In this document: piece after piece, positions 26,329 through 35,243 of the stretch
How the letters are laid out: each line of letters starts with the position of its first letter
Position numbering within the stretch: the stretch's first letter is position 1
Source: an uncultured Erwinia sp.
Lineage (GTDB): Bacteria > Pseudomonadota > Gammaproteobacteria > Enterobacterales > Enterobacteriaceae
DNA: 64,000 nucleotides
NCBI GenBank assembly: GCA_946221915.1
Contig: CAMIKG010000019.1
Coordinates: forward strand, 1 to 64,000
Direction: 5' to 3'
The notes under the pieces: model-generated
The model's database searches: none
Seen by the model: only the letters and a program-made list of their open reading frames with translations
Told to the model about the DNA's origin: nothing
Program-made: the position numbers and the translations under genes

Positions 26329-26836
26329 TACTGCCGGTACTACTCTCACTGTCTGCAGCGTTCGAAAACTGCTGCATATTCATTAGCTTGCGCAATTCAC
26401 CCATGCGCTGCTTATGTCTCTTTTGCAAAACGTTCTGTTGCTCTGGCGTGAGCAGGTGATACATCTGATTACGCACCCGGGCCATTTCGACCTGCCGCGC
26501 CACCTGCGCTTGCGCTAACTTTTCTGCCTGAGCTTTCACAGCCGCTTCGTTAAATTTGTCTGCAATGACAAGGTCATGCATAGTCTCTAAATCGCTAATA
26601 CTTACCGGAGAACGCTCATGACGCGCCTGCTGCATCAAATCCCGCATTTGCTGTCGCTGCTGCTCTGTCAGTTTGATGCCATCAAACATGTGACTTTGCG
26701 GATTTTGCGTCATACTGCGATTCGTTAATCCGTCATCCTGATGCATCTCGTCAATCGTCGTTACGTCTGCTGCCCATACGCTGGAAGCCGTGACTACCAG
26801 AGCTGAAACAAGGACGACGGCGGTTAAGTTGCGCAT
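26321..26836 (-). CDS. cpxP: Periplasmic Cpx adaptor/inhibitor CpxP
   Basis: Periplasmic protein that binds the CpxA sensor domain and holds the Cpx envelope stress response off, and that delivers misfolded pilins to DegP. 171 residues (E. coli 166). Signal peptide MRNLTAVVLVSALVVTASSVWA. Two LTxxQ motifs, LTEQQ (near 56) and LTPEQ (near 129), mark the Spy/CpxP fold. Divergent from cpxRA with a CpxR box between. The Ser/Thr/Asn-rich tail ends in a 9-base repeat. Confidence 0.95.
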   Translation of the reverse strand: MRNLTAVVLVSALVVTASSVWAADVTTIDEMHQDDGLTNRSMTQNPQSHMFDGIKLTEQQRQQMRDLMQQARHERSPVSISDLETMHDLVIADKFNEAAVKAQAEKLAQAQVARQVEMARVRNQMYHLLTPEQQNVLQKRHKQRMGELRKLMNMQQFSNAADSESSTGSNQ

Positions 26837-26918
26837 CGTTCACTCCCGGTTCTTTTTCCGTATTTCGATTCAACGAGGTTCACTATACGGAGTGAGCTGC
26901 AAACTAGCGTCAGGGGGT

Positions 26919-26933
26919 GTAAAACTACGTAAA
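26919..26933. promoter_or_regulatory. CpxR box between cpxP and cpxRA
   Basis: GTAAA, five bases (ACTAC), GTAAA: an exact fit to the CpxR consensus GTAAA-N5-GTAA. It lies 82 bp from cpxP and 55 bp from cpxR, so it can serve both divergent units. Confidence 0.9.
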
Positions 26934-26988
26934 GCGATGGATTGAGGCCATGGGATCAAGGTATTTTGCCTGCGGAGGGAATTAAAAA

Positions 26989-27687
26989 ATGAATAAAATC
27001 CTGTTGGTTGACGATGACCGCGAATTGACTTCGCTGCTCAAAGAACTGCTGGAAATGGAAGGCTTTGAGGTGGTGGTCGCCAGTGATGGCGAGCAGGCGC
27101 TCAATGTGCTGGACAGCTCCATTGATTTACTCTTGCTTGACGTGATGATGCCGAAGAAAAACGGTATCGACACTTTGAAAGAATTGCGCCAGCAACACCA
27201 GACGCCTGTGATTATGCTGACCGCGCGCGGTAGCGAGCTGGATCGCGTCTTAGGGCTTGAACTGGGTGCCGATGACTATCTGCCTAAGCCGTTTAACGAT
27301 CGTGAACTGGTGGCTCGTATACGCGCGATTTTGCGCCGTTCCAACTGGAGCGAGCAACAGCAGCAACATGACAACAGTTCTCCGACGCTGGAAGTCGATC
27401 AGTTACGGCTGAATCCGGGCCGCCAGGAAGCCAGTTTCGACGGCGTGGCGCTTGATTTAACCGGCACTGAGTTCACCCTGCTCTATTTGCTGGCACAGCA
27501 TCTGGGTCAGGTCGTGTCCCGTGAACATCTGAGCCAGGAAGTATTAGGTAAACGACTGACGCCATTTGATCGCGCCATCGATATGCATATTTCCAATCTG
27601 CGCCGGAAATTGCCCGATCGCCGTGACGGACACCCATGGTTTAAGACCCTGCGTGGACGCGGATATTTGATGGTTTCAGCAACATGA
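26989..27687 (+). CDS. cpxR: Envelope stress response regulator CpxR
   Basis: OmpR-family response regulator. Receiver domain with acidic pocket DDD (8-10), phospho-acceptor Asp51 (LLLLDVMMP) and Lys in YLPKPF; winged-helix DNA-binding domain from about residue 130. 232 residues as in E. coli. Ribosome site GCGGAGGG. Its stop overlaps the cpxA start (ATGA), so the two are translationally coupled. Confidence 0.98.
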   Translation: MNKILLVDDDRELTSLLKELLEMEGFEVVVASDGEQALNVLDSSIDLLLLDVMMPKKNGIDTLKELRQQHQTPVIMLTARGSELDRVLGLELGADDYLPKPFNDRELVARIRAILRRSNWSEQQQQHDNSSPTLEVDQLRLNPGRQEASFDGVALDLTGTEFTLLYLLAQHLGQVVSREHLSQEVLGKRLTPFDRAIDMHISNLRRKLPDRRDGHPWFKTLRGRGYLMVSAT

Positions 27688-29057
27688 TAAGTAGTTTGAC
27701 CACCCGCATCTTCGCCATTTTCTGGTTAACCCTGGCACTGGTGTTGATGCTGGTGTTAATGGTGCCCAAACTCGACTCCCGCCAGATGACCTCGCTGCTC
27801 GAAAGTGAGCAGCGTCAGGGCATTATGATCCAGCAGCATGTCGAAGCCGAACTGACGCAGGACCCGCCCAACGATTTAATGTGGTGGCGACGTCTGTTCC
27901 GCGCCATTGATAAGTGGGCACCGCCCGGCCAGCGCCTGTTGCTGGTCACCAGCGAAGGCCGGGTGATTGGCGCACAACATAATGAGATGCAGGTGATCCG
28001 CAACTTTATCGGCCAGTCGGATAACGCCGATCATCCGCAGAAAAAGAAATATGGCCGCGTCGAGATGGTTGGTCCCTTCTCGGTACGTGATGGCGAAGAT
28101 AACTATCAGCTGTACATGATTCGCCCGGCAGGCAGCTCACAGCTGGACTTTATCAACCTGCTGTTTGACCGCCCGCTGCTGTTGCTGATTGTGACCATGC
28201 TGGTCAGCTCTCCGCTGCTGCTGTGGCTCGCCTGGAGCCTGGCGAAACCGGCGCGTAAGCTGAAACATGCGGCGGATGAAGTCGCCAGTGGCAATCTGCG
28301 CCAGCATCCGGAACTGGAAGCGGGTCCACAGGAGTTTCTTGCCGCCGGTTCCAGCTTTAACCAGATGGTCAGCGCGCTGGAAAGGATGATGACCGCGCAG
28401 CAGCGTTTGCTGTCGGATATCTCTCATGAGTTACGTACACCGCTTACCCGCCTGCAGCTGGCGACCGCGCTGATGCGCCGCCGCCACGGTGAAGGCAAAG
28501 AGCTGGAGCGTATTGAAATGGAAGCGCAGCGGCTGGATGGCATGATCAATGACCTGCTGGTGCTGTCGCGTACTCAGCACAAAAATGCGCTGGTCAGCGA
28601 AGCGATGAAGGCCAATCAGCTATGGGCTGGCGTGCTGGACGACGCCAGATTCGAAGCCGAGCAGATGGGCAAAACGCTGGAGATCCCGTATCCGCCGGGT
28701 CCCTGGCCGCTGTATGGCAACCCGAATGCGCTGGACAGTGCGCTGGAAAACATTGTGCGTAACGCATTGCGCTACTCACATTCAAAAATTTCCGTGAGTT
28801 TTTCCGTGGATAACCAGGGGATTACGGTGCATGTGGATGATGATGGTCCCGGCGTCAGCGCGGAAGATCGTGAACAGATTTTCCGTCCTTTCTACCGCAC
28901 TGATGAAGCGCGCGATCGTGAATCTGGCGGCACCGGGCTGGGGCTGGCGATTGTCGAAACCGCCATTCAGCAGCACCGTGGCTGGGTGAAGGCCGATGAC
29001 AGCCCGCTGGGCGGCCTGCGTCTGACAATCTGGCTGCCGCTGTACTCCAGCCGCTGA
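27684..29057 (+). CDS. cpxA: Envelope stress sensor histidine kinase CpxA
   Basis: Inner-membrane kinase/phosphatase that senses misfolded envelope proteins and phosphorylates CpxR. 457 residues. Membrane segments at about 8-28 and 164-186 flank the periplasmic sensor domain; HAMP follows; the H-box SDISHELRTPLTRLQ places the phospho-histidine at His248; N, G1 (DDDGPGV) and G2 (GGTGLGLAIV) boxes are intact. The next gene is trmL, not the yiiM found after cpxA in E. coli. Confidence 0.98.
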   Translation: MISSLTTRIFAIFWLTLALVLMLVLMVPKLDSRQMTSLLESEQRQGIMIQQHVEAELTQDPPNDLMWWRRLFRAIDKWAPPGQRLLLVTSEGRVIGAQHNEMQVIRNFIGQSDNADHPQKKKYGRVEMVGPFSVRDGEDNYQLYMIRPAGSSQLDFINLLFDRPLLLLIVTMLVSSPLLLWLAWSLAKPARKLKHAADEVASGNLRQHPELEAGPQEFLAAGSSFNQMVSALERMMTAQQRLLSDISHELRTPLTRLQLATALMRRRHGEGKELERIEMEAQRLDGMINDLLVLSRTQHKNALVSEAMKANQLWAGVLDDARFEAEQMGKTLEIPYPPGPWPLYGNPNALDSALENIVRNALRYSHSKISVSFSVDNQGITVHVDDDGPGVSAEDREQIFRPFYRTDEARDRESGGTGLGLAIVETAIQQHRGWVKADDSPLGGLRLTIWLPLYSSR

Positions 29058-29070
29058 TATTTTGCTATCC

Positions 29071-29096
29071 TGCGGCCCTCGTTATTGAGGGCCGCA
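29071..29096 (+). promoter_or_regulatory. Perfect 10-bp hairpin just before trmL
   Basis: TGCGGCCCTC (29071-29080) pairs with 29087-29096 around GTTATT; the trmL ATG is at 29101. The only ribosome-site-like sequence, GAGG at 29087-29090, is inside the stem. It could be a weak terminator for cpxRA or limit trmL translation. Confidence 0.6.
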
Positions 29097-29100
29097 ACTG

Positions 29101-29571
29101 ATGTTAAATATCGTTTTATTCGAACCAGAAATCCCGCCTAATACCGGCAACATTATTCGCCTGTGCGCGAATACCGGTTTCCAGCTCCACCTGATTGAAC
29201 CAATGGGTTTTCCCTGGGATGACAAGCGTCTGCGTCGTGCCGGGCTGGATTATCACGAATTTGCCCGGGTGACACGCCATGCGGATTACACCGCGTTTCT
29301 GGCGGCAGAAGCGCCGCAGCGGCTGTTTGCGCTCACCACCAAGGGTACACCCGCACACAGCGCGGTGAGTTATCAGAAAGGGGATTATCTGCTGTTTGGC
29401 CCGGAAACGCGTGGACTGCCAGCAGCGATCCTGGATGCCCTGCCGCCAGAGCAAAAAATCCGCATCCCCATGCACCCGGACAGCCGCAGTATGAATTTAT
29501 CCAATGCGGTGTCGGTGGTGGTGTATGAGGCGTGGCGGCAGCTGGATTATGCCGGGGCGTTAATTAAGTGA
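29101..29571 (+). CDS. trmL: tRNA (cytidine/uridine-2'-O-)-methyltransferase TrmL
   Basis: SPOUT methyltransferase that 2'-O-methylates the wobble base (position 34) of two leucine tRNAs. 156 residues (E. coli 157). Motif NIVLFEPEIPPNTGNIIRLCAN at the start and the knot motifs LLFGPETRGLP and IPMHPDSRSMNLSNAVSVVVYEA at the end. In E. coli it neighbours cysE, as here (convergent), but its left neighbour there is not cpxA. Confidence 0.96.
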   Translation: MLNIVLFEPEIPPNTGNIIRLCANTGFQLHLIEPMGFPWDDKRLRRAGLDYHEFARVTRHADYTAFLAAEAPQRLFALTTKGTPAHSAVSYQKGDYLLFGPETRGLPAAILDALPPEQKIRIPMHPDSRSMNLSNAVSVVVYEAWRQLDYAGALIK

Positions 29572-29600
29572 TGCTGCAAAGGGCCGGGAAACCAGCCCTT

Positions 29601-30422
29601 TTAGATGCCATCTCCGAACTCAAAGCCGGACACCATGCCATTAAAGTGCTGATCCATTTCCATTGAAGGTTTGTCGCTGCCCGGTTTGCCGACGATACGC
29701 GCCGGGACGCCAGCAGCGGTGGTATGCGGCGGGATAGGCTGTAATACCACGGAGCCAGCGCCAATTTTTGCGCCGCGTCCAACTTCGATATTGCCGAGGA
29801 TTTTGGCGCCTGCGCCAATCATCACCCCTTCGCGGATCTTCGGATGGCGATCGCCGGTGGTTTTGCCGGTACCGCCCAGCGTCACCGACTGAAGGATCGA
29901 GACATCATTCTCCACGATCGCCGTTTCGCCGATCACAATACCCGTGGCGTGATCGAGCATGATCCCGTGCCCAATACGGGCAGCAGGGTGAATATCGACG
30001 CCAAAGGAAACGGAGATTTCATTCTGCAGATACACCGCCAGTGCACGGCGGCCTTCATTCCACAGCCAGTGGCCAATACGGTACGCCTGCAGCGCATGGA
30101 AGCCCTTCAGATACAGCAGCGGCGTCGAATATTTATCGACCGCCGGGTCACGCTGACGTACCGCCAGGATATCGCTGGCTGCGGAGGCAATCATGGAAGG
30201 ATCTTCGCGATAGGCTTCTTCAACGATTTCGCGAATGGTGATAGCAGGCATAATGGGATTCGACAGTTTATTCGCCAGCATATAGCTAAGCGCGCTGCCG
30301 AGATTTTCATGCTTAAGTAATGTCGCATGGTAAAAACTGGCCAGCATCGGCTCACAGTCAGCAAGCTCGCGTGCTTCTGCTTTAATGTTAACCCAGACCA
30401 GTTCTAACTCTTCTGACGACAT
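29601..30422 (-). CDS. cysE: Serine O-acetyltransferase
   Basis: First step of cysteine synthesis: transfers acetyl from acetyl-CoA to serine; feedback-inhibited by cysteine and assembled with CysK. The start at 30422 (MSSEELELVW) gives 273 residues, the E. coli length. N-terminal helical domain followed by left-handed beta-helix hexapeptide repeats (about 140-240). The active-site segment DIHPAARIGHGIMLDHATG and the C-terminal tail ending in GDGI are present. Downstream of gpsA by 74 bp, same strand. Confidence 0.97.
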   Translation of the reverse strand: MSSEELELVWVNIKAEARELADCEPMLASFYHATLLKHENLGSALSYMLANKLSNPIMPAITIREIVEEAYREDPSMIASAASDILAVRQRDPAVDKYSTPLLYLKGFHALQAYRIGHWLWNEGRRALAVYLQNEISVSFGVDIHPAARIGHGIMLDHATGIVIGETAIVENDVSILQSVTLGGTGKTTGDRHPKIREGVMIGAGAKILGNIEVGRGAKIGAGSVVLQPIPPHTTAAGVPARIVGKPGSDKPSMEMDQHFNGMVSGFEFGDGI

Positions 30423-30496
30423 TACCTTGCTCCCCATAAAAAAACAGCGCCCGGACTAACCGGCACGCCACTGGTGAATCTGCCTGATTTCCTGTC

Positions 30497-31510
30497 TCAG
30501 CGCGTGCTGTTTTCGTCCTTCCGTGCGCGCCCCAATAACGTCAATGCTGCCTCGCGAGCACTTTTTTCGCAATACAGTACCTGATAAATTTGCTCGGTTA
30601 TTGGCATTTCGACACCGTAACGCGCAGCTAATGCTTTGACTTCTTTGGTATTACGATAACCTTCTACAACTTGTCCGATATTGCTCTGGGCCGTTGTCAC
30701 GTCCACGCCCTGCCCCAGCATCATGCCAAAGCGGCGGTTGCGCGACTGGTTATCGGTACACGTCAGCACCAGATCGCCTAACCCGGCCATACCCATAAAG
30801 GTGGTGGGATCAGCGCCCAGCGCCGTGCCCAGGCGGGTCATTTCGGTGAGTCCACGGGTAATCAGTGCGGTACGCGCATTAGCGCCGAAACCGATGCCAT
30901 CAGAAATCCCCGCGCCAATCGCAATGACGTTTTTCACCGCGCCGCCTAACTGCACGCCGATAAAATCGGGATTGTTATACACGCGGAAGCTTTTGCCACA
31001 GTGCAGCAGTTGCTGCAGGTCTTCGGCAAACTGCGGCTCCGTCGCCGCCAGCGCAATGGCAGTGGGTAAACCTGCGGCCAGCTCTTTGGCAAAAGTCGGC
31101 CCGGAGATCACCGCCAGCGGGATCGCATCGCCGAGAATCTCACGCGCCACATCCTGCAGCAGTCGGCCGGTCTCTTTTTCCAGCCCTTTCGTCGCCCAGA
31201 CAATCCGCGAATCGGCACGCAGGTACGGCTTAATCTGGGTCAGCACATCGCCAAACACATGGCTCGGCACCACCACCAGTAAATCCCGGCTGGCGGCAAT
31301 GGCGCGCTGGAGATCGCTTTCAATTAACAGCGTGTCTGGAAAGGGAACATCGGGCAGAAAAGTGACGTTACAGCGGTCGGCCTGAAGCTGCGCCTGATGT
31401 TGCGGATTATGTCCCCACAGCATCACGCGGTGACCATTACGGGCCAGCGTAATCGCTAAAGCGGTGCCGTACGAGCCGGCACCGAGAACGGTCATAGACG
31501 CGCTAGTCAT
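30497..31510 (-). CDS. gpsA: Glycerol-3-phosphate dehydrogenase [NAD(P)+]
   Basis: Makes sn-glycerol-3-phosphate from dihydroxyacetone phosphate for phospholipid synthesis. 337 residues (E. coli 339). Rossmann motif VLGAGSYGTALA (residues 8-19), catalytic Lys in GGAVKNVIAIGAG, and the GLGDLVLTCTDNQSRNRRFG segment. The start overlaps the secB stop by one base (TGATG), indicating coupling. Confidence 0.97.
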   Translation of the reverse strand: MTSASMTVLGAGSYGTALAITLARNGHRVMLWGHNPQHQAQLQADRCNVTFLPDVPFPDTLLIESDLQRAIAASRDLLVVVPSHVFGDVLTQIKPYLRADSRIVWATKGLEKETGRLLQDVAREILGDAIPLAVISGPTFAKELAAGLPTAIALAATEPQFAEDLQQLLHCGKSFRVYNNPDFIGVQLGGAVKNVIAIGAGISDGIGFGANARTALITRGLTEMTRLGTALGADPTTFMGMAGLGDLVLTCTDNQSRNRRFGMMLGQGVDVTTAQSNIGQVVEGYRNTKEVKALAARYGVEMPITEQIYQVLYCEKSAREAALTLLGRARKDENSTR

Positions 31511-31968
31511 CAGGCATCCTGAGGCGCTTCACTACCCTGCTGCTGCAGATAGTTCATGAACAGCGCATCAAAGTTAACAGGGGCAAGGTTCAGCTGCGGG
31601 AAAGTACCGCGGGAAACCAGGCTGGTGATGCACTCGCGGGCATAAGGGAACAGGATGTTCGGGCAGTATGCGCCAAGGCAGTGCGCCATCTGGGTGCCTT
31701 CAATACCCTGGATGGTAAAGATACCCGCCTGCTGGACTTCACAAAGGAAAGCAGGCTCTTCGCCTACAGTCGCGGTCACGGTCACACGCAGAACCACTTC
31801 GTACACTTCGTCAGCCAGCTGGCTGGAAGCGGTATCCAGATCCAGTTTCACTTCTGGTTCCCACTCTTTCTGGAAAACTTGTGGCGCATGCGGCGCTTCG
31901 AAAGAGATATCTTTGGTGTAGATACGCTGGATCTGGAACTGCATTTCAGTGTTGTTTTGTTCTGACAT
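31510..31968 (-). CDS. secB: Protein-export chaperone SecB
   Basis: Tetrameric cytosolic chaperone that keeps precursors unfolded and hands them to SecA. The start at 31968 (MSEQNNTEMQFQIQRIYTKD) gives 152 residues (E. coli 155). The SecA-contact acidic region (about residues 20-80) and the peptide-groove segment are conserved. Part of the grxC-secB-gpsA run on the minus strand. Confidence 0.98.
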   Translation of the reverse strand: MSEQNNTEMQFQIQRIYTKDISFEAPHAPQVFQKEWEPEVKLDLDTASSQLADEVYEVVLRVTVTATVGEEPAFLCEVQQAGIFTIQGIEGTQMAHCLGAYCPNILFPYARECITSLVSRGTFPQLNLAPVNFDALFMNYLQQQGSEAPQDA

Positions 31969-32016
31969 TCTGGTCAATCCTGTTCGTTAATAATCCATCA
32001 TCTCGCTGACGGGACG

Positions 32017-32268
32017 TTACTGCAGCAGCGGGTCCAGCCCGGCACGACCGTCGAGCGCATAGAGGTCATCGCAGCCACCAATGTGCTGCGCATCAATAAA
32101 GATTTGGGGCACCGTTGTCCGGCCACTACGTTTAATCATCTCTTCCCGTTTGTCGGCATCGCCATCAATCGGAATTTCCTGGAATGTCACACCCTTATCA
32201 TTCAGCAAGGCTTTTGCACGATGACAAAATGGACATGTCGCTTTGGTATAGATCTCTACGTTAGCCAT
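32017..32268 (-). CDS. grxC: Glutaredoxin 3
   Basis: Small thiol oxidoreductase that uses glutathione to reduce disulfides. 83 residues, as in E. coli. The active site reads Cys12-Pro-Phe-Cys15, where E. coli Grx3 has CPYC. TVPQIF (cis-proline) and GGCDDLYALD (glutathione contacts) are in place. Between yibN and secB. Confidence 0.97.
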   Translation of the reverse strand: MANVEIYTKATCPFCHRAKALLNDKGVTFQEIPIDGDADKREEMIKRSGRTTVPQIFIDAQHIGGCDDLYALDGRAGLDPLLQ

Positions 32269-32288
32269 TTACAGTACCCCGAAAAAGA

Positions 32289-32720
32289 TTATTTACCCCG
32301 GACGAGAGGCAGATTATCGCCGCTCCATCCCGCGATACCTTCTTTCAGCACGGAAACCTGGGCGAATCCGGCCGCGCTCAGTTGAGCAGCCGATTCTGCA
32401 GCGGAGGTTCCGGTAGCGCACACCACGATCACTGGCTGAGCTTTATGCTTTTCCAGTTCGCCGAGGCTGCCTTTCTTGATATCCGCCGCCGCCACGTTCA
32501 GCGCGCCGGAGATATGGCCTTTGCGGTAGTCGTCACGCGAACGGACATCAACCACAACCGCGTCTTCTTTGTTGATCTGACGCGTCGCTTCGCCACGGCT
32601 AATGGTTTTTACTTTGGAGAATGTGCTTTTAACAGTGGTTACAATCACCAAAACCAGCAAAACAACCCACGCCATACATAATATTGGGTGATTGCTTGCG
32701 AATTGCATAATTTCTTGCAT
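32289..32720 (-). CDS. yibN: Membrane-anchored rhodanese-like protein YibN
   Basis: 143 residues with one N-terminal membrane segment (about 10-28) and a rhodanese domain (residues 40-140). The active-site loop is CATGTS, with Cys in the catalytic position; E. coli YibN has a different loop there. ATG 32720 (MQEIMQFASNHP) corresponds to the E. coli start; an in-frame TTG four codons upstream is less likely. Function as a sulfurtransferase is not established. Confidence 0.92.
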   Translation of the reverse strand: MQEIMQFASNHPILCMAWVVLLVLVIVTTVKSTFSKVKTISRGEATRQINKEDAVVVDVRSRDDYRKGHISGALNVAAADIKKGSLGELEKHKAQPVIVVCATGTSAAESAAQLSAAGFAQVSVLKEGIAGWSGDNLPLVRGK

Positions 32721-32985
32721 GAGGGGTAACAACTCCCGACGACTGGGTTAATAAGCGAAAATAAGGTTTCTGAGTATACCTGTGCTGCTTCTCATGTACA
32801 GTCGCGATGCCGTCAGAGTTACGTTTTATGCGGCAGATTCCAAAAAAAATGCTGCTAAGCGCCATAAAGCATAGCGAAACGCGAAACTTCGCGACATTAA
32901 CGCGTTTGTTTTGTCACTTCCGGAAACGGAAATCCGCGAAGAGATGACTGGTAAGCCGCTGTTCATCGTGGAATAATCTCTCCCT

Positions 32986-34293
32986 ATGAGGAAAAAAGCG
33001 GCAGTGCTCGATCTACGGACCCAGAGTAACGGATGCGCCACAGGCAAGCCGTTGCGGCCAGGATGGTCCACTCTGTCCGCCAGCGTATTATGCGCTGGCG
33101 TTTTGTTGCTGCCGGTTTACAGCCATGCCGCAGACGATAATCAATCTCAGCTCAAATCAATCCAGCAGGATATTGCTGAGAAAGAGAAAAGTGTCCAGCT
33201 GCAAAAAGAGCAACGCAGCAAGCTGCTGAACCAGCTGCAGGCACAGGAAAAGGCGATTGCCGAAGCCAGCCGCAAGCTACGCAGCACCGAAATCTCCCTG
33301 ACGACGCTGAATAAAGACATTACCGCGCTCAATGCCTCCATCAGTAAACTGCAAACCCAGCAGGCGCAGCAGGAAACACTGCTGGCGCAACAACTTGACG
33401 CCGCGTTCCGCCAGGGTCAGCACAATGGTCTGCAGCTGGTGCTCAGCGGTGAAGAGAGTCAGCGCAGTGAACGCATACTTGCCTATTTCGGCTATCTCAA
33501 CGACGCGCGGCAAAAGAATATCGACGAACTGCAACAAACCCGCAGTGAACTGACAGCGCAAAAAGCCGCGCTGATCGATAAGCAGGCGCAACAGAAATCG
33601 CTGCTGAACGAGCAGCAAATCCAGCAGGATAAGCTCGAACAGGCGCGCAGCGCGCGGCAAAAAACCATTACCACGCTGGAATCATCGCTGGAAAAAGATC
33701 AGGCGCAACTGGCGGAACTGCGCCAGAATCAGGCACGACTGCAGGAAAAAATCGCCAAAGCCGAGCGCGAAGCTCGCGCCCGGGCAGAGCGTGAGGCGAA
33801 AGAAGCAGAACGTGTTCGCGCCCGCCAGCAGCAGGCGAAAAGCAAAGGCACCACCTATACCCCAACCGAAAGCGAGCGCTCACTGATGGCGCGCACGGGT
33901 GGGCTGGGCCGCGCCAGTGGCCAGGCGCTGTGGCCGGTGCGCGGCCGCATCGAGCATCGTTTTGGCGAAGCGCTGCAAGGCGAGCTACGCTGGAAAGGGC
34001 TGGTGATTGATGCGCCGGAAGGCACCGAAGTCAAAGCCATTGCCGATGGTCGGGTATTGATGGCCGACTGGCTGCAGGGCTATGGCCTGGTGGTGGTGGT
34101 CGAACATGGTAAAGGCGATATGAGCCTGTATGGCTACAACCAAAGTGCGCTGGTGAGCGTGGGAACCCAGGTTAAGGCAGGAGAGCCAATCGCACTGGTG
34201 GGAACCAGTGGCGGCCGGGGCACGCCTTCACTCTATTTCGAAATCAGACGACAGGGACAAGCCGTCAACCCACTGCCGTGGTTAGGAAAATAA
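32986..34293 (+). CDS. envC: Murein hydrolase activator EnvC
   Basis: Periplasmic activator of the amidases AmiA and AmiB at the septum, recruited through FtsEX. 435 residues (E. coli 419). N-terminal signal segment (about 28-48), long coiled coil (about 50-280) and a C-terminal LytM domain (about 310-435). The LytM domain lacks the zinc-binding His/Asp set of active M23 peptidases, as in all EnvC proteins. The extra 16 residues are at the N terminus and the start has no clear ribosome site, so it could lie further downstream. gpmM, usually just upstream, is absent. Confidence 0.94.
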   Translation: MRKKAAVLDLRTQSNGCATGKPLRPGWSTLSASVLCAGVLLLPVYSHAADDNQSQLKSIQQDIAEKEKSVQLQKEQRSKLLNQLQAQEKAIAEASRKLRSTEISLTTLNKDITALNASISKLQTQQAQQETLLAQQLDAAFRQGQHNGLQLVLSGEESQRSERILAYFGYLNDARQKNIDELQQTRSELTAQKAALIDKQAQQKSLLNEQQIQQDKLEQARSARQKTITTLESSLEKDQAQLAELRQNQARLQEKIAKAEREARARAEREAKEAERVRARQQQAKSKGTTYTPTESERSLMARTGGLGRASGQALWPVRGRIEHRFGEALQGELRWKGLVIDAPEGTEVKAIADGRVLMADWLQGYGLVVVVEHGKGDMSLYGYNQSALVSVGTQVKAGEPIALVGTSGGRGTPSLYFEIRRQGQAVNPLPWLGK

Positions 34294-34295
34294 GT

Positions 34296-35204
34296 TTGTT
34301 TCAGAGCGTAAAACTTACCGTATTTTTAGGCAGCATGTTAATCGCCTGTTCAGCCTGGGCCGGTAAACTGGCCATTGTCATCGATGATTTCGGTTATCGT
34401 CCCAGCCAGGAAAACCAGATACTGCAGATGCCGTCAGCGATCTCCGTCGCCGTCTTGCCCAATGCGCCCCACGCGCGGGAAATGGCGACCAAAGCGCATC
34501 AGAGTGGTCACGAAGTGCTGATCCACCTGCCAATGGCGCCGCTCAGCAAACAACCGCTGGAAAAAGACACCCTGCGCCCGGAAATGAGCAGTGCGGAAAT
34601 CGAACGTATTATTCGCGAAGCCGTGCAGGATGTGCCGTATGCCGTGGGTTTAAATAACCATATGGGCAGCGCGATGACCTCCAGCCTGTTTGGTATGCAG
34701 AAAGTGATGCAGGCGCTGGATCAGTACAATCTCTATTTTCTCGACAGCATGACCATTGCCGGTAGCCAGTCCACGCGCGCCGCCGCTGGCACGCGGGTCA
34801 AAGTGATTAAACGCCGCGTATTCCTTGATGACAGTCAGAATGAAGCACAAATCCGCCAGCAGTTTACCCGCGCGGTACGCCTCGCTCAGCGCGACGGTTC
34901 AGCGATTGCTATTGGCCACCCGCATCCCACCACGGTGAAAGTGCTGCAACAGATGCTGCCCACGTTACCCGCAGATATTACGCTGGTGCGGCCAGGCCAG
35001 CTGCTGAACGAACCGCAACATACCAGCAATGCGCCACTGCCAGCGGAACCGAAACCCGCGCAGCCGCGTAATCCTTTCCGTGGCGATAAACAGTGCGTAA
35101 GCACGCAGTCTTTACCGCCAGTGCCGGCAACCCGCGCGCTGACGGTGATTAGTGACGCTCTCGCACAGAGCTATCCGCTGCAAACGGTGAAAAGCCTGTT
35201 CTGA
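34296..35204 (+). CDS. yibQ: Divergent polysaccharide deacetylase family protein YibQ
   Basis: Periplasmic protein of the divergent polysaccharide deacetylase family, 302 residues from TTG 34296. That start lies 6 bases after AGGAAA and 2 bp after the envC stop and opens a clean signal peptide ending SAWA before GKLAIVIDDFGYRP. A GTG at 34278, inside envC, is also in frame. IDDFGYR, HLPMAPLS and NNHMGSAMTS are the conserved motifs. Substrate unknown; cotranscribed with envC. Its C-terminal 60 residues are divergent from E. coli. Confidence 0.92.
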   Translation: MFQSVKLTVFLGSMLIACSAWAGKLAIVIDDFGYRPSQENQILQMPSAISVAVLPNAPHAREMATKAHQSGHEVLIHLPMAPLSKQPLEKDTLRPEMSSAEIERIIREAVQDVPYAVGLNNHMGSAMTSSLFGMQKVMQALDQYNLYFLDSMTIAGSQSTRAAAGTRVKVIKRRVFLDDSQNEAQIRQQFTRAVRLAQRDGSAIAIGHPHPTTVKVLQQMLPTLPADITLVRPGQLLNEPQHTSNAPLPAEPKPAQPRNPFRGDKQCVSTQSLPPVPATRALTVISDALAQSYPLQTVKSLF

Positions 35205-35216
35205 CGGGCAGCCGGT

Positions 35217-35243
35217 GCCGCCTGCCAGCAACGTGCAGGCGGC
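35217..35243. terminator. Hairpin between convergent yibQ and tdh
   Basis: GCCGCCTGC (35217-35225) pairs with 35235-35243 around a 9-base loop. It abuts the tdh stop and may end both transcripts; no long T-run. Confidence 0.6.

Noticed and set aside
32986..34293. EnvC as an active M23 peptidase
   Set aside because: The LytM domain lacks the zinc-ligand His/Asp residues; EnvC proteins activate amidases instead.
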